A stretch of 64,000 nt of DNA from Aphelocoma coerulescens (Eukaryota > Chordata > Aves > Passeriformes > Corvidae). Positions 10,561-23,900 of the stretch are shown piece after piece (the first letter of the stretch is position 1; each line of letters starts with the position of its first letter). Under the pieces are notes generated by a model. It worked only from the letters and a program-made list of their open reading frames with translations, searched no databases and had not been told where the DNA came from. Location of the stretch: contig NC_091013.1 of assembly GCF_041296385.1 (NCBI RefSeq), positions 8,446,001-8,510,000 on the forward strand. Reading direction: 5' to 3'. The position numbers and the translations under genes were made by a program.

Positions 10561-13500
10561 GGGGGCCTTGAGGTTTTGCAAGATGAGGTGAAAGACACCC
10601 CCCGGCCGCCCCCTTTCCTCGGGAAGGTGCTCGGAGGCGTTGCTTGGTCTGCTCAGGGGCTTGGGGATGGAGGCGCTGCACGGTCGGAGCTACAGAGGAA
10701 ATTGCCCGCACGGGAGAAAGTATTTTTCAGTATCATGATTAAAATGTGTTTTCCTGCGCAAGCTGCACAGGTCTGGAGACCACGGCAAGGGCAAGTAGCG
10801 CAGGTTTGACAGTGCTCTGGTTACAGCCACACAGTCTGCGTGAGCCAGGCTGTACCTGAGAGCAAGAGCTCTGCACCGAAGCCATTTGAGGGACCGGGTC
10901 TCCTCCAGCTCTGCGCCTGTGACGTGCCTTTTTTGCAGCTCTAGTGCAGGTGACTGCGTGGAGACTGTAAGATCTGTGACCTATGAGCAGGGCGTGAAGC
11001 TGGGGTGCTGCTGGAGCCTGGCCTCTAACCTTGGCTTCGTGTCAGCTTTGAATCTGAACTCCATCCTAAAACTGCTCTGGACATTGAACCCCAGCCTAAA
11101 CTGATCAGAAACCTCATTTTTCTATGTCTTTGAGACCCTGGGCTTCAGCTGGAACAGACCTGGCTCAGCTCTGCCTGAAGTGACAACACACGCTGGAGAG
11201 AGCACACAGCTCCAGAGAGAGCCTGCTTCTCCTCATTGTCACGGCAGCCACCATCCCACCCACTGGGAAATCCAGCTGGGGATGGACTGCAGGGAAATAA
11301 CCCTATTAGCCTGGGGATGGAAAATGAGCTGATCCTGCAGAGCCCTGGCAGCAAAGCAGTGGTGTGGGTCTCACCAGCCTCCTCTGGGTGGGAATAAAAA
11401 AAAGGTTTGTGAGCTGGCTGCCTCCAGGAAAAGCATGGCCAGAATGAGGGCACACATGTGCCTTGGCAGCCCAAGCTGCTGCGCCAAGACCGTGGGCAGG
11501 CACAGAGGGGATGCCTTCAGGGTTTTTTCTGTAGTTCACATTTTGGAGGAGGTTATGTGTGCAGGGGAGTGGATGCTGGAGCACTGCATGTCCCTCCTGA
11601 GTGGTGTCCCTGCACACCCCACAAACAGAGCTCTGAATTATACCTTTCACTGCATTAAAAGCAAATCAACACTAAGCAGCGAATCTCCTCAAGCTGCAAG
11701 AGTAATGTAGCTTGTGCAGCTGAGACATATCAAAGTGATAAAACAGCCTTTGCCATACAAGAGACAGTTTTGAAAAACAGAGAGAGAAAAAAATGGTTCC
11801 TGAGCAAGTGCTTTTGTAATATGCACAAGTTTTGCCATGAAGACTGCTGCAAGATTTTGCTGGGTTTAACTTATGACTTTTAGAGCTACTGTTTCCCAAA
11901 ACAATGAAGGCATCTAAAGGATGCTTGGAGAGGGAGTATTCTGCAGGAGATACTGGTTTTTTTTTAAGCAATCACCACTTTTGTGGAAAATTCAGATGAC
12001 AGGTGAATAAATCTTTATTGGCTCAGCCATTAAAATGTAAATAAGGGCACTAACTGCAAAAAATTGTATTGACACTAACAACAGTTATAAATATTCACTG
12101 TACAAAAATTACACTAAGATTTTTGACAGAAAATAGCTACGAGCAGGAGAATTCTCTTCCTTCCCCTCACACATGGGCTGTAGAAAAGATAAATGCTGCT
12201 GTCACAGTACAGGGGACAGCAGCCATTTATTTCAGTAGCTATGGTTATACTTCCCCTCCCCTTCAGGTGTTTTTAAGAAAGCATGAAACAAACTATAATA
12301 TCAATCACAATGGATATTTTGGTAGATACTGATTTTGACAAAGGCTCATATTTTCTGCCAATAGCATGTGATTTTAGGTCACTCTCTCCTGTAGTGCCTA
12401 ATTTGAGATACATCCCCTGAGTCCTCTCAGAAGGATGTGTTGGGGATCTAAACTGCATGAGTGCTTACAAAGCCTCCCCTGACAGTGCTGTTAAAACTTA
12501 GAGAATTTTGCACCAGGGAACCAGAGCCAAAACAGATGTGCAAGAAGAAAAGACCACATCAGGAAATACAGCTCCTTTCTTCACAAATGTCAGGCCCTGC
12601 AAGGGACAATGTCCTGAGAACTGAGAAACAGAGGCTCCGTGATATCTTCACCTGAACCTACAGTCTTCTCACGAGGCTGTCTTTGGAGGAACTCTGAGTT
12701 GCTTTTGGCAGACAGACAAGCAGCATATATTTTATTGGATGTAGATGCAAATTCTGGATTAAAAAATGAGAATGTCTGAACAGAGCTGAACAAAAATCTG
12801 CCTGATTACAGCAAATACCATTAAAATATGACAAGAGTTCTGAGCCATCAAACATTTTAGGCTTAAATGGAATTACCAAACAATTGCTAGCCTTTATGTG
12901 TGGCTTGGAAGCACATCTACCTCTTAAAACTATTTTTATCATAGTTTTGCAGATTTGGGAGGGCAGATTCTCAAGTATTACTTGAACGAAATCAAAGCAC
13001 ATCTTTCTAAAGCAAAATACATTTTCAGTTCTGTAATCCGTGTTTGCAAAGTTGGGAACAAAATTGCTCTCCTCACAGAGAGAACATTCTTGTAGTTATT
13101 CAAAACAGGACATTTTTGCCTGTGTCATTTGAAAAATATTTCTTTAAAACACTAGCAATTTTTAGGGGATTCTTCTTCAATCTGTAGGCTCCTATTTCTT
13201 CATAATGCACAGGGAATATCTTCTTTCTTAATAAGTCTGTTTGCAAAGCATCAGTCTAGAAGGAGCTCCTTCATCCCATGGCAGAGCATTGTACCATAGA
13301 TAGTGAAAATGAGGACTTCCATCCTTACCTGAAACTGACCTTGGCTATTTGATGGTTAAATAGAAACCTTCTGGGGAAAGTGGTGGAAAAACATAAAGGT
13401 CTCACACCCTTCTGCAATTAAAGCAGGTGAGAAATGTGGTGCTTTGTTCTCTTGATGTCCATTCTGGCCTTTCCTGATTTGCTGTGGTGCTGTTGAACTT

Positions 13501-16500
13501 AAAGGCTGCAACCTCTGCTGTCCTTTATTGGGCATTCAGGCTTATAATCCACACTCACTTCATCCTCCCTGGAGAGCAGAGGTTTGAGGGGTTTTTTGTC
13601 CTTTTCTCATTGCCCCTGTCTCCATGTGGCCTGCCAGTGTCTGTCCTCAGCTGGTGGAGCCCACAGCCTGCATCAGTCCATTGCAGAGCAACGACAAGCT
13701 TTGGGGCAAAATGCAGGAAGCAGGAGGGAAAATGAGTGTCTGATAATTTTGTTGCACTCACGTGTCTCAGGTGAGTTCAGGTAACTCGGTACAGGTCCCA
13801 CTGACACCTCTACACCATAATTCAGCTCTAAGAAAGCAGAGCTCTCGCACAGCAGCCAGATTGTCCCGTGGCTGGTGGCTGCATGCTTTTGGCAGACACA
13901 TCAGTGGGACCAAGCTGCCAGGCCCAGGACCCAAAATGTGTCTTCTAAAGATGCCTCAGGCTTTATAGGTCCCCAAGGAGGAGATGTGGGGTTACAAAGC
14001 CAGTGCCAGAGAATGATTTCCCAGAAAAGATTCTGTCAGGAGATGAATGTAGTGTTGACAAAATCAGCCAAGGTATTTCCATTTACCACCACATGGAAAT
14101 AAAGGCCCAGTCTCCTGCAGCACAGGCATAAAGGAGCAAATACAGACATCAGCTTCAGTAGTTTGGTAACAGGTGTGAGTTAGCATGTAATGCATATTTA
14201 GCACCAATTCAGCATAAAGGGCTCATGGGATGGCTCTGCAGTATTGAGATCATAGTGCCACCTCAACCTGATGGGCACAGGAAGAAACAGTAATGCTAGG
14301 AAACTTTCTTAAAACTTTTAAGAAGGTCTTTAGGATGCTTTCTAGGCAGCACATCATGTGTTATGAATTATGCTCAGTTTATGCTCTTGTGTTAGGCCAA
14401 AAAGAGATGTCCTTTATCTCATTTCCCTTCAGTGTAATATCTGGCTTTTATCAGTAACTTTGATACAAATAAGCTTTTCATAACTTTTCCTATTTCTCAG
14501 AAAATGCCTTGATTTGAAAGGGAAGTTTATAGCTGTTTTGTAGGTAGGTACTTCTCATGGCCTGTGATGACTTTCCTGATTACTCCAAAGCTTTGTGAAG
14601 TGTCTTCTTGAAGGGAATGAAACAGAAATACATTTGTGACTAAGCATAACTACCACAACAGGATAAATTAAGATCACCAACATTTACAAAGGGAGGGTGG
14701 AGGACTTGGAAAAGATAAGAGGTCAGAAAACAGATACACAAAGAGCATATAAATACACAAAGAGCATGTCTATATTATTTCGGGAGAAGCATTATTACAT
14801 CTCCAAATGATGGGAGTTTTGACACATAGAAAGAAAAATGGAGCCATACCATTTTATTACCTTCATCTCTAGCAATAAAGTGACAATTAACCCTGCACAT
14901 TTGTCAAGTGACTCAAATTTATTTGTCAAACTATATTTTCTCTGGTTTTTTCTTTTCTTTGTAGTTATGAATAACAACACCAGATTCTGTCCTGGTGTCC
15001 CTGCGTTACCTGGACATTTTCTTAAGGTCAGTAGATAATTTATAATAGCCTTGGGAGGAATTAAGTAATTTCTTCTTCTGGAAAGATCAATGTGAGGGGC
15101 TAAGAAACATCTATGAGGTCCCCCTTCTCCATGGTTTTCTGTTATTTAGCTTCTGTCAGGAAGTGTGGTTGGGCTGCACCTTAAACTGTGAACACCAAAG
15201 CATTCAGTACTGTTTGCATTTTCCTCCTTTTCCTTTCTTGACTGTGCCATTCGTTTCCACTAGACTTCTCCTTTGACTGCCCTGAAGCAAATGCAGGCAG
15301 AACTGAGGATCTCAGCCTCTTCTCCAGCGCTGGCAGAAGTTATCCATTGTCATCGCTGGTCTGTGAGTGTTTGCAGAAGTAGGGGCAGGAGAGCAAATTC
15401 CAGCTTTTCTGTTCTGCAGCAATCCCCTCGACAGATGCAGGGTCCTGGCTGACATGGAAGTGTCTGCCTATAGTGTGGTATTTTCTGGGCAGGGTAAGCC
15501 TGGCCACCTGCAAGGACCTGCAAGGCCCTGGACCTCGTCTCTGACAGCAATCACAGGTAGGTACATGGGGGAGGACTCTATCCTCTTGCCTGGGGTGCTC
15601 CTACTCTTGTTGCCCCAGCTGCAGACTCTGGATTATTTGTGCCAGCCCTAAGAGCCCTGCAGCAAAAGTGTTCACAGCCTTTCAGCAGAGACCACTCCAA
15701 ACAGTTACACAAACAGTTACAGTTTGTAAACAGGTTTGAGAAAGCTTCATTTTCCCTGAGGCTTGCTTTTCCTTGTATGCATCTCAGGTCTAGTTCCAGA
15801 GAAAAGGAAACCATAACCTAAGTCTTGTGCAGCTATTTAAGCAGAAAGGGAATTCTGGATGTCCTCAGGTTATGGACAGCGGGATGGGGAAAGCTCAGGT
15901 GTGAGACAGCTGATTGGACCATGGACAACATGGATGCTACTGAGGGAGGTCATGGTATGAAATGTGGTATTCCAAGGGACAATGTGAAAAGCACCACAGA
16001 GGCCATGGGAACACCAAGAGCTCTTTAATAAATAGCCACGCTCAAGGTAAAGTGAGACAATGCACACAATGAAAGGAATTTGAGGTACACTGTATGAATT
16101 TTGAGCCAATGTGTTCTGTCTTGATATGGTGTCTGGGTTTCCTTCTGCTCCTCTAAACAATGGCTTCTCTTCATGTCCTCAAAAGAAAAGATGATTGATT
16201 TTTAAAGCTGACGTGTATTTTACAGCAACATGCTAGTGATGAAAAGAGAGAAAATTACAACAAATTTATAGGCAACATGTTTTAGCAAATAGAATTATGC
16301 TGTATAAATCAATAATATTTAAAAAACCAATTCATTACAGGTAAAGTGTATGACAACAAATCTTAATACAACCAAAGAAACAAGACTGAGAGTTAGAGCA
16401 CATCTTGTGCCAGTATAGGCAGAGTTCTTGACTTTCAAGGACAGCCTGTTGCATGTTGCATACAGGTATCTGTTACACGAGCACACAAAAGCTCTGGCTC

Positions 16501-17355
16501 CAGCTTTCAGGCCCAGCTGCTCATTGTGGAGCAGACTCCTTCCCTGTGATGCTGGGGAATGGGGCAGACATGAACTGCTCAGACCCTGCTTGTTTCTTGG
16601 ATGAGCTGAGAGGTGGACAAGAGCAGCTCTTCTTCCCTTGCGGAGGATTTTCTTGCTTTGTGCCCACATCCCTTCCTTCTGGAGGAGCAATCTGTTCCCT
16701 GGAGACACTCACTGCTTGTCCTTCTCAGGCTCCCTCAGTGAGCAGCCTCGTTTCCTCCACAACCACACAGCGATTTCCTGAGCCACTGGGCGAGGAGCTC
16801 TGTTCCTCTAAGAGGAGGAGCAGCAAACAGCTGTGTCTCAGTTGGTGCCAGTCTGCCAAGCACTGCCTGTCTGACCCCCAGCACACCCTCCTACCCTTCC
16901 TGGGGTCTTCACTGCTTGGGCGCGGAGCCGGCTTGGCTGGGGGGTGCAGGTGTCACACCTTGAATCAAACATTTGGGAAGACACTGGGAGAAGCCTTGGT
17001 GAGGATGGAAAGGCTGCCCTTCTCTCCGGAGGTGCCCTTAGGCTGGCACTCCCCTCATGCCCTGCAGCCACTCCGCAGCCGAACCTGTGGCCGTGCCTGT
17101 GCTCCAGACTGGCCACACACCCGAGATGGGCCCGGGTCAAGGAATGAAAGAAGCACACGCAGCTTGTTCACAAAGCCTGCCTGGCACTGGAAACAAAGCA
17201 CCATATGCTCGAGCAGCCGGAGCAAAAGGACGAGCCCAAGGCAAAGGGAGCCGAGAGCAGAAGGGCGACGGAGGTGCAGAGGGAAAGCGCCAGGACACCT
17301 TGCTTCATGCTCCCCCACTCCTCCTTATGGGCATTGGGGGGTGATTCAGAGGTGC
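10561..17355. other. Intergenic DNA upstream of TSPAN7
   Basis: No recognisable gene. Open frames up to about 130 codons (11145-11650, 12590-13002, 16319-16708) show no known domain, signal peptide or supported exon structure. A short direct duplication of ATACACAAAGAGCAT occurs at about 14735-14768. GC content rises from about 16500 toward the pentamer array at 17356. Proximal TSPAN7 regulatory elements could be in the first few kilobases, but I cannot point to one. Confidence 0.6.
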
Positions 17356-17770
17356 CTCCTCTCCTCTCCTCTCCTCTCCTCTCCTCTCCTCTCCTCTCCT
17401 CTCCTCTCCTCTCCTCTCCTCTCCTCTCCTCTCCTCTCCTCTCCTCTCCTCTCCTCTCCTCTCCTCTCCTCTCCTCTCCTCTCCTCTCCTCTCCTCTCCT
17501 CTCCTCTCCTCTCCTCTCCTCTCCTCTCCTCTCCTCTCCTCTCCTCTCCTCTCCTCTCCTCTCCTCTCCTCTCCTCTCCTCTCCTCTCCTCTCCTCTCCT
17601 CTCCTCTCCTCTCCTCTCCTCTCCTCTCCTCTCCTCTCCTCTCCTCTCCTCTCCTCTCCTCTCCTCTCCTCTCCTCTCCTCTCCTCTCCTCTCCTCTCCT
17701 CTCCTCTCCTCTCCTCTCCTCTCCTCTCCTCTCCTCTCCTCTCCTCTCCTCTCCTCTCCTCTCCTCTCCT
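17356..17770. repeat. Pentanucleotide microsatellite (CTCCT)83
   Basis: An uninterrupted run of CTCCT, 415 bases or 83 units, with no substitution or indel that I can see. The plus strand is pure pyrimidine and the minus strand is pure purine (AGGAG). Homopurine-homopyrimidine mirror-symmetric tracts of this kind can form intramolecular triplex (H-DNA). The array abuts a second pentamer array at 17771 with no spacer. It generates long open frames of LSSPL-type repeats in several frames on both strands; these are artefacts, not genes. Confidence 0.99.
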
Positions 17771-17995
17771 CTCCCCTCCCCTCCCCTCCCCTCCCCTCCC
17801 CTCCCCTCCCCTCCCCTCCCCTCCCCTCCCCTCCCCTCCCCTCCCCTCCCCTCCCCTCCCCTCCCCTCCCCTCCCCTCCCCTCCCCTCCCCTCCCCTCCC
17901 CTCCCCTCCCCTCCCCTCCCCTCCCCTCCCCTCCCCTCCCCTCCCCTCCCCTCCCCTCCCCTCCCCTCCCCTCCCCTCCCCTCCCCTCCCCTCCC
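17771..17995. repeat. Pentanucleotide microsatellite (CTCCC)45
   Basis: An uninterrupted run of CTCCC, 225 bases or 45 units, continues in phase from the CTCCT array and differs from it by one T-to-C change per unit. On the minus strand this is (GGGGA)n, with a four-G run every five bases, an extreme G-quadruplex-forming pattern; the plus strand could form i-motif. The array ends in CGCAG at 17996-18000, after which ordinary sequence resumes. Confidence 0.99.
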
Positions 17996-20900
17996 CGCAG
18001 TGCGTTCCCCACTTCATTTTCTGACATCCTGCCTCTAGAGGCAGTAGGTGGCTGCTCTATGGGCATCTTCCCCTTTTTACTGCTTTTGGACACCATCACC
18101 CCCCTGCCTCTTTGCCTTTGCTGTCTTAGCTGCAGGTGAAACCAATGGCAGGATCACTAACCTGGACAAGGAGATGAGGTCCTGTCCATGTGCCATGGTC
18201 CCAGCAGAGCACGGCAGGCAAGCCCTGGTGCCACTGTCACTGACACCTAAGGCACTGCTGGCCTGTCCCCCTGGGGCTGCTGCATCCAGGTTCAGACTGG
18301 AAAGACACAGAGCTTTAATTAACAGGGAATCAACTAGAGCTTTCCTTTTTAAGGATGCACAGTGGGGGTTGATAAAATTTTGTATTGGTTTATTGGCTTT
18401 GAAATGTGTGATTTCCATGTTGGTCCTAAATTGTATGTATTTGTTAACATTTCTTCTTTTCCTGGACAACCTCCAGAAATATACCTGCATTAGGAACTGA
18501 GAAAAATAGTTTATTGACTCATTTGAAATATTTTTAACCATGTCACTTGTATTCAATACTCAGTTTCATATAGGGAAAGAAAACAAAAATGGGGCTGCAT
18601 AAACATCACCACTACAACACGCTGTGGAAACAATCTCTGAAGAACCCCCTGCGTTGTCCAGCTCTTCCTGGAGCTTCTGACCCAAGAATCACAGGTCAGA
18701 ACCAGAACATCCCATGTCTTCTTGCTGTCATGCTGGCCTCATGGATGAGGGATACAAAGCGTGCCTTCAGCCCCTGGGAGTCGCTGCAGGTGTCCCAGGG
18801 ACACTTGTGTGGAACATCCCCTGTGGGGAAGAAGAACTCAGCAAATCTCTTAATCATCACTTTGGTGCCTGAGAACCTACAGGCCTTAGAAAATGAAGTT
18901 TGTCTGACTCTCCTTTTTTTCCATTTCAGTGTTTTCCTTCCACCTTGCATTTTACAGTCCTCTCCAAAGCCCATCCCAGCCTGCAGACCTGCACAGGATC
19001 TTTTGCCCCGAAGAACAGGTTTAGGGAGGTTGTCATGTGGCAGTTCCATGATGTACATAAGTAAGGGAGCTACAAGGACTGCACATGTCACACAAAACCA
19101 AACTAAATTATAGGCTGCCTTTCACGGGTTTCTGGTGACTTCAGAAGCACAGCAAGGGCCTCTGTAATACTTATGCCTTCCTGACATGGTATTATTTCTG
19201 TGCAGGAGCAGGACAATGAAGACACAGGGTGGGTGCACCATGGAAGCGGTACCATAGGGAAAGACTTCACCATTTCCATGCAGGAATAAAAGAACAAGGC
19301 ACACCTTTCTGGGATGTGTTTTGATGCAGTATTTGGTATTTAGTGCCTGGATAACATTACTGACCTTCAGCGCTTTGCTGTACTCAGTAAAGTAATATCA
19401 AATAAAATACAAAGTTCTACATTTGCTTCCTTCTGAAGATTTTTCTGTCAAACTGGGTCAACTTCTAAGTAAAGCAGGAGATCATTTTAGTCTGTCAGCA
19501 CTGCAAAACTAGCCAGGTACTTGAAAATTACTTGTATGCTTGAAAACGTTGTGGACTCTGGATTTGGCAAGCAATATTGTTTAAGATCTGATGGTATATA
19601 ATTCAAAACCTGAGCCTTTCTGCTTTGCTTAGCTTACCATTATTTTAGCAAATGTTTGTTTTGGTGGGGTTTTGGGGGTTATATGAGCAAATAAAAGCTC
19701 CATAATGATATTTTTCCCCAATACTGAAAATAAAAAATAAGCCAACATCCCCCCAGTTTTTTCAGCAGTAGCATTTGCTACCTTTATAAAAACTCTACTA
19801 TAGGCATGGAAGCAGATCATAAAACTGCTCTGCCCAGATCTGCAGGGGAATCAAACAGATGGCAGATCCCACTGCAGTTTGGATGAAGATTTCATAGCTA
19901 GATAGACAAGAGAATAGTCAAGGTCAGTGATTAGGTAAAAACTGTGCCCAGATTTTCTTCAACTAGGAGCATGTACAGCCTTCCTCACAAATTTAGAGGA
20001 AATGCACCAAACCCAGAAATTCTTTTACAACCAGGATCAAATGCCATCAGTGTAAGACAATATTGCAACAGGGGCAGAATGTGCTTGCTTAACTGGCATT
20101 TTTAAGATTAAAATTAGAATTAAAACTATTTTTTCCAAATTTATGTGTGTATATGTCAGTATTTATTTTTTAAATTCTGTTAAATCTGCAGGCGGTCATA
20201 CACCAGATTGTAAATAATATTATTTGTGAATTTTGACAGCCAAAATGATTCTCAAGTAATGGTTATTGTTATTCAATCAGTTCTGGGACCAACATGCATG
20301 TAGAGCTCTTGGCAGCTGATTTTTTTTCTCTGTGCTTGTGTCTTTTATGCCCTCACAAATGTCTGAATTGAGAAGTTGTGGCTTTAAATGGAAAATTTCC
20401 TCCCTGATTTGTTGTGTTCTTTTAAAAACAAAAACCCCAAGCAATTTAGTTTGTGATATACATCAGGCTCAGCTACACAGATCTGGAGGCTGTATTTCGT
20501 TTATGTCGTTAGTCTAGTTTTAGTTAATTTTCACTTCCAGATGTCTCTTGTGCATGTTGGGTTGTTTTTTTTTCTTGTGGTTAACAGGATATAAATTACC
20601 TTGATAGGACGGAGCTGTTTGCTCTGTTTTACTTGTTTAATTTCTGGATACGTTTTACTGAGCCCAATCCCTCATCATCACAGAATAGATTTTACTGGCT
20701 TCAAACACAGATTTTACTACAGTTATTTACTGGCATGAAATATGCACAACTCAGTGAAGAATCACCCTTGCAGTCTGAGTGCTTGTTTTTTCTTTCATTA
20801 AGAGGGCACAAAGACCTGCTCTGGCAAGGGCTGGGTTCAGCTCTCGAAGTACTGAGGACCACAAGGACTCCAGTTAGCCTGGCTGAAAGAACAAAGCTGT

Positions 20901-23900
20901 GGGCTATTGCTATGAATGCTGGCTCCTACTTGCTAAGTTAGGGTATTACCTAAGAGCAAACAATGCCAGGTGGCTTCATGTTTAGTATCTGCCTTCTGTG
21001 AGAGGCAAAGGTTTTGGTTTTACTCATTTTCAGTGAAAGAGGTGCTGTAGAGCAGCAACTTTAGACCTGCAATGGGGTCTCTGCCAAGAAAATCACTCCT
21101 GCACTGCATCATCTTTTGCTGAATCACTTCTTGTCCTGAGGTTTCCCTCTGAGGGAGTAAAGGACACTGCCAATGTCCAGGCAGCTCCTCCAGTTTTTTC
21201 CCTGCAGGAGTGTCTGAAGAGGGTTGTTTGGGGTGCAGTGGTGTCACTTGTGCCTCAGTGGACTTGAGCAGATCCCCACAACATTTCTTCAATTACAGGG
21301 GGGTCAGGTGCCTTTGCATGCGGGTATTGCTGAGTTATATAAGGCACTGCAGCAATCAAATACTTCCTACTGCTTTGCCAAAGAACTGCTGCAGGGACAC
21401 TCACACCTTGCACACGAGGATCTCAGCGCACCTTGTACTTATTGCTGGAGGCTTTGAGAACTTGAAGAGGTGAGATCCAGCAATCTTAGAAAAAGCCTGA
21501 GAACTGGTCCTCCAGGGAGAAAATCTGAGTGGCAGGGAGAGCTCCAGGCCTGTTTTCTGCTGCCATTTTTCCATTGGTAGCACAGGAGTAACTAACACTC
21601 AACTCCAGGCCGTCAAAAAGAATAGAAATGCTTCTAAAATTTTCCAAAGCTTAAAAAAATACACAGAGTCATTACTACTGCTTCTCTAGCCAAAAAAAGG
21701 CCCTGATTCAGGGGCCTGCCCTTTGCAGTTACCATCTCCAGACAGTCCTTGGTGGAACAAAGCAACTTACTGCAACATTTGCTTGATTGAGGGACCAGAT
21801 ACAAGTGCTTTTAGGGCACCTTCCTCCTGCTGACCAGCTCACATGAACACAGGTGGAGGAAAGCAGTCACAGAGCACATACCAACAACCAGCAGCACAGA
21901 TGCACATACCACCTGTTGTCCCTGAGGTTACATATTAATGGTTATTCAGACTTGCACTGACAAACACACTATTTTTGGTTTTGTGCTAGTCAGCCGAGGT
22001 CCTGAGCTCCTGCTGATCAAGGATCATGAAGGAGACGATGCAGCAAATGAGATTTGTATGCTGAAAGTCACTCGTGCTTTGAGAGCCTGCCAAAAATAAT
22101 GTTTCAGAGGGCATGTATAACACTGCCAAAATCAAGCTGATGAATGGGCTGTATCATTGAATTTGGATGCAGAATGAGGGTCAAGTTTGGAACAGTCTAG
22201 CAATAGGCCATTCATGCAATCTAAGCAGGATGGGATCAGGGCATTTTGTAATCAACACTTATTAAAGCCCTGTTTTATTCCAAAGTGCAGTAGAAAGAGG
22301 GCAGAGAGAAATTAAGTCTGGAAGGTAGATGACAAGGGAAGTTTAGGGCCATATGGTGCCAGGCTTATCTGAGTTTTTGGGAGTTTCCTCTGGTTAGGCA
22401 CAGTAAAACAAAAAAAAGGAAATGCTGATAGTCTCTTCAGAAACCGGTACACATCCAGGAGTGTGTTCTGCAACACTGGTGTTCAGTCTTTTCTTCCAGT
22501 AGAATTGTTCATGGTTAATATTAATTCAAAACACGGGGATAAGAAGGGGGATAAGAAGTCTGTAGACTAAATGCTGCGTGCTATTTTGCCTGAAGATGTG
22601 AGGAGTTTGAATTTAAAAAATGAGGCTTAATTCTGAAAGCATACAGCCTTGCATTTCAATTTTTTTTTATTGAGGAATTTTATCTCCCTGGGTAACATGC
22701 AGGTGGTACAGCAAGAAGTGCATCACTTTTTCCTATGTAGAGAAAGGTGGCAAAGAAAAGCACAGATTGGGCACAGAGAGTGTCAGGTCTTGACTGAATA
22801 CGCTCCCCTCTTAGCTTTTGGATTCCATTTACATTTTTCTCTTTAACCAGTAGGTGCTTTCCCACTGATTTTGGTTAAAAGAGCTTGTTTTATGACAAGT
22901 TACTGTGGACTGAAGCAAGTTTTAACCAGTTTTATAGTCAAGGACCTTGTGACCAAGAAGAATATCACATTCAGGTGCACCATGACAACTGCTGAGAAGA
23001 AAACTGAGGGTTAACATAAGAGGCAATGCTGCCTAAAGTAAACACCAACCATAGTTCTGCTAATTGCTATTACCTTATGAAAAGTGCAATATCATTTCTA
23101 GCACACACAAACAACAGCGCATGGAGGTGTGTTGGGAATGTCATGGAAAATTCAATTAAAATAACTGGAGGTGTGGTAATTTTTGCTATAACCTTCTGTG
23201 GTTTTTGTGACTTCAGTGGTATCTTATGCCTCAGTCATAAACTCCTGGAGTCATGACAAGCCACTTCAAATCCATAGAAAAAGGCCCAGTCCATGGCATG
23301 GAATTATATCCAGATGGAAACAACAGGCAGGTAACTAAGAAAACCATTTAATGTAAATTAGTTGTTTGTACCCAGAAATCTCATGTGAGAGAGCTCCTGA
23401 TGTACATGGCTCAATGGAAGACAGATACAATAAGAGAATAACAAACATGTAATTAAATAGAGTTTACAGCTGAGGCTATCTATCCAAAATCATCTGCTCA
23501 GTGTTGCCATAATACCTAGTGATGGACAAATCCACCCCATTGTATCTGGACATACTGGTTTAATAGATATTTGTCAGTTCTACATCTATGCTTATGTTGC
23601 TAAATGACTCGTATGAGGCAAATTAAATCTCATGGCAGAATATTACATTAGAAACATTAGCTGAGCCTTACAGACCCGAATAATTGCAGAGCTATTCCAA
23701 GTCACGAGTGATGATTTATACCTATCTTTTCATTAATTTATTGCCTGCCCCTAAATTGGAGAGTTGCTCTTCAGGAAAAATGTCTCAGTTAAAATAAGAA
23801 CTGAACTCTGGAAGACAGAGAACTTTGATTCAAGATAGCAAAGAGGGTAAAAAGGATTGAAGAGTTGCAATTGATGTATTAGTTTGCAGTTTGAATTCAG

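Noticed and set aside
9490..10571. Several 180-206 codon frames around the CpG island
   Set aside because: GC-rich DNA has few stops. The frames overlap on both strands, and only the 27-codon TSPAN7 exon matches a known protein with a splice donor.
14735..14768. Two copies of ATACACAAAGAGCAT as a tandem-repeat locus or attachment site
   Set aside because: Only two short copies with no further structure; most likely a chance small duplication.
16453..18024. 523-codon plus-strand open frame, with the overlapping 277-codon frame and the 264- and 223-codon minus-strand frames
   Set aside because: Most of their length is translation of the stop-free CTCCT/CTCCC array (LSSPL, PSPPL or RRGEE repeats in different frames). 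The 5' portions have no domain.
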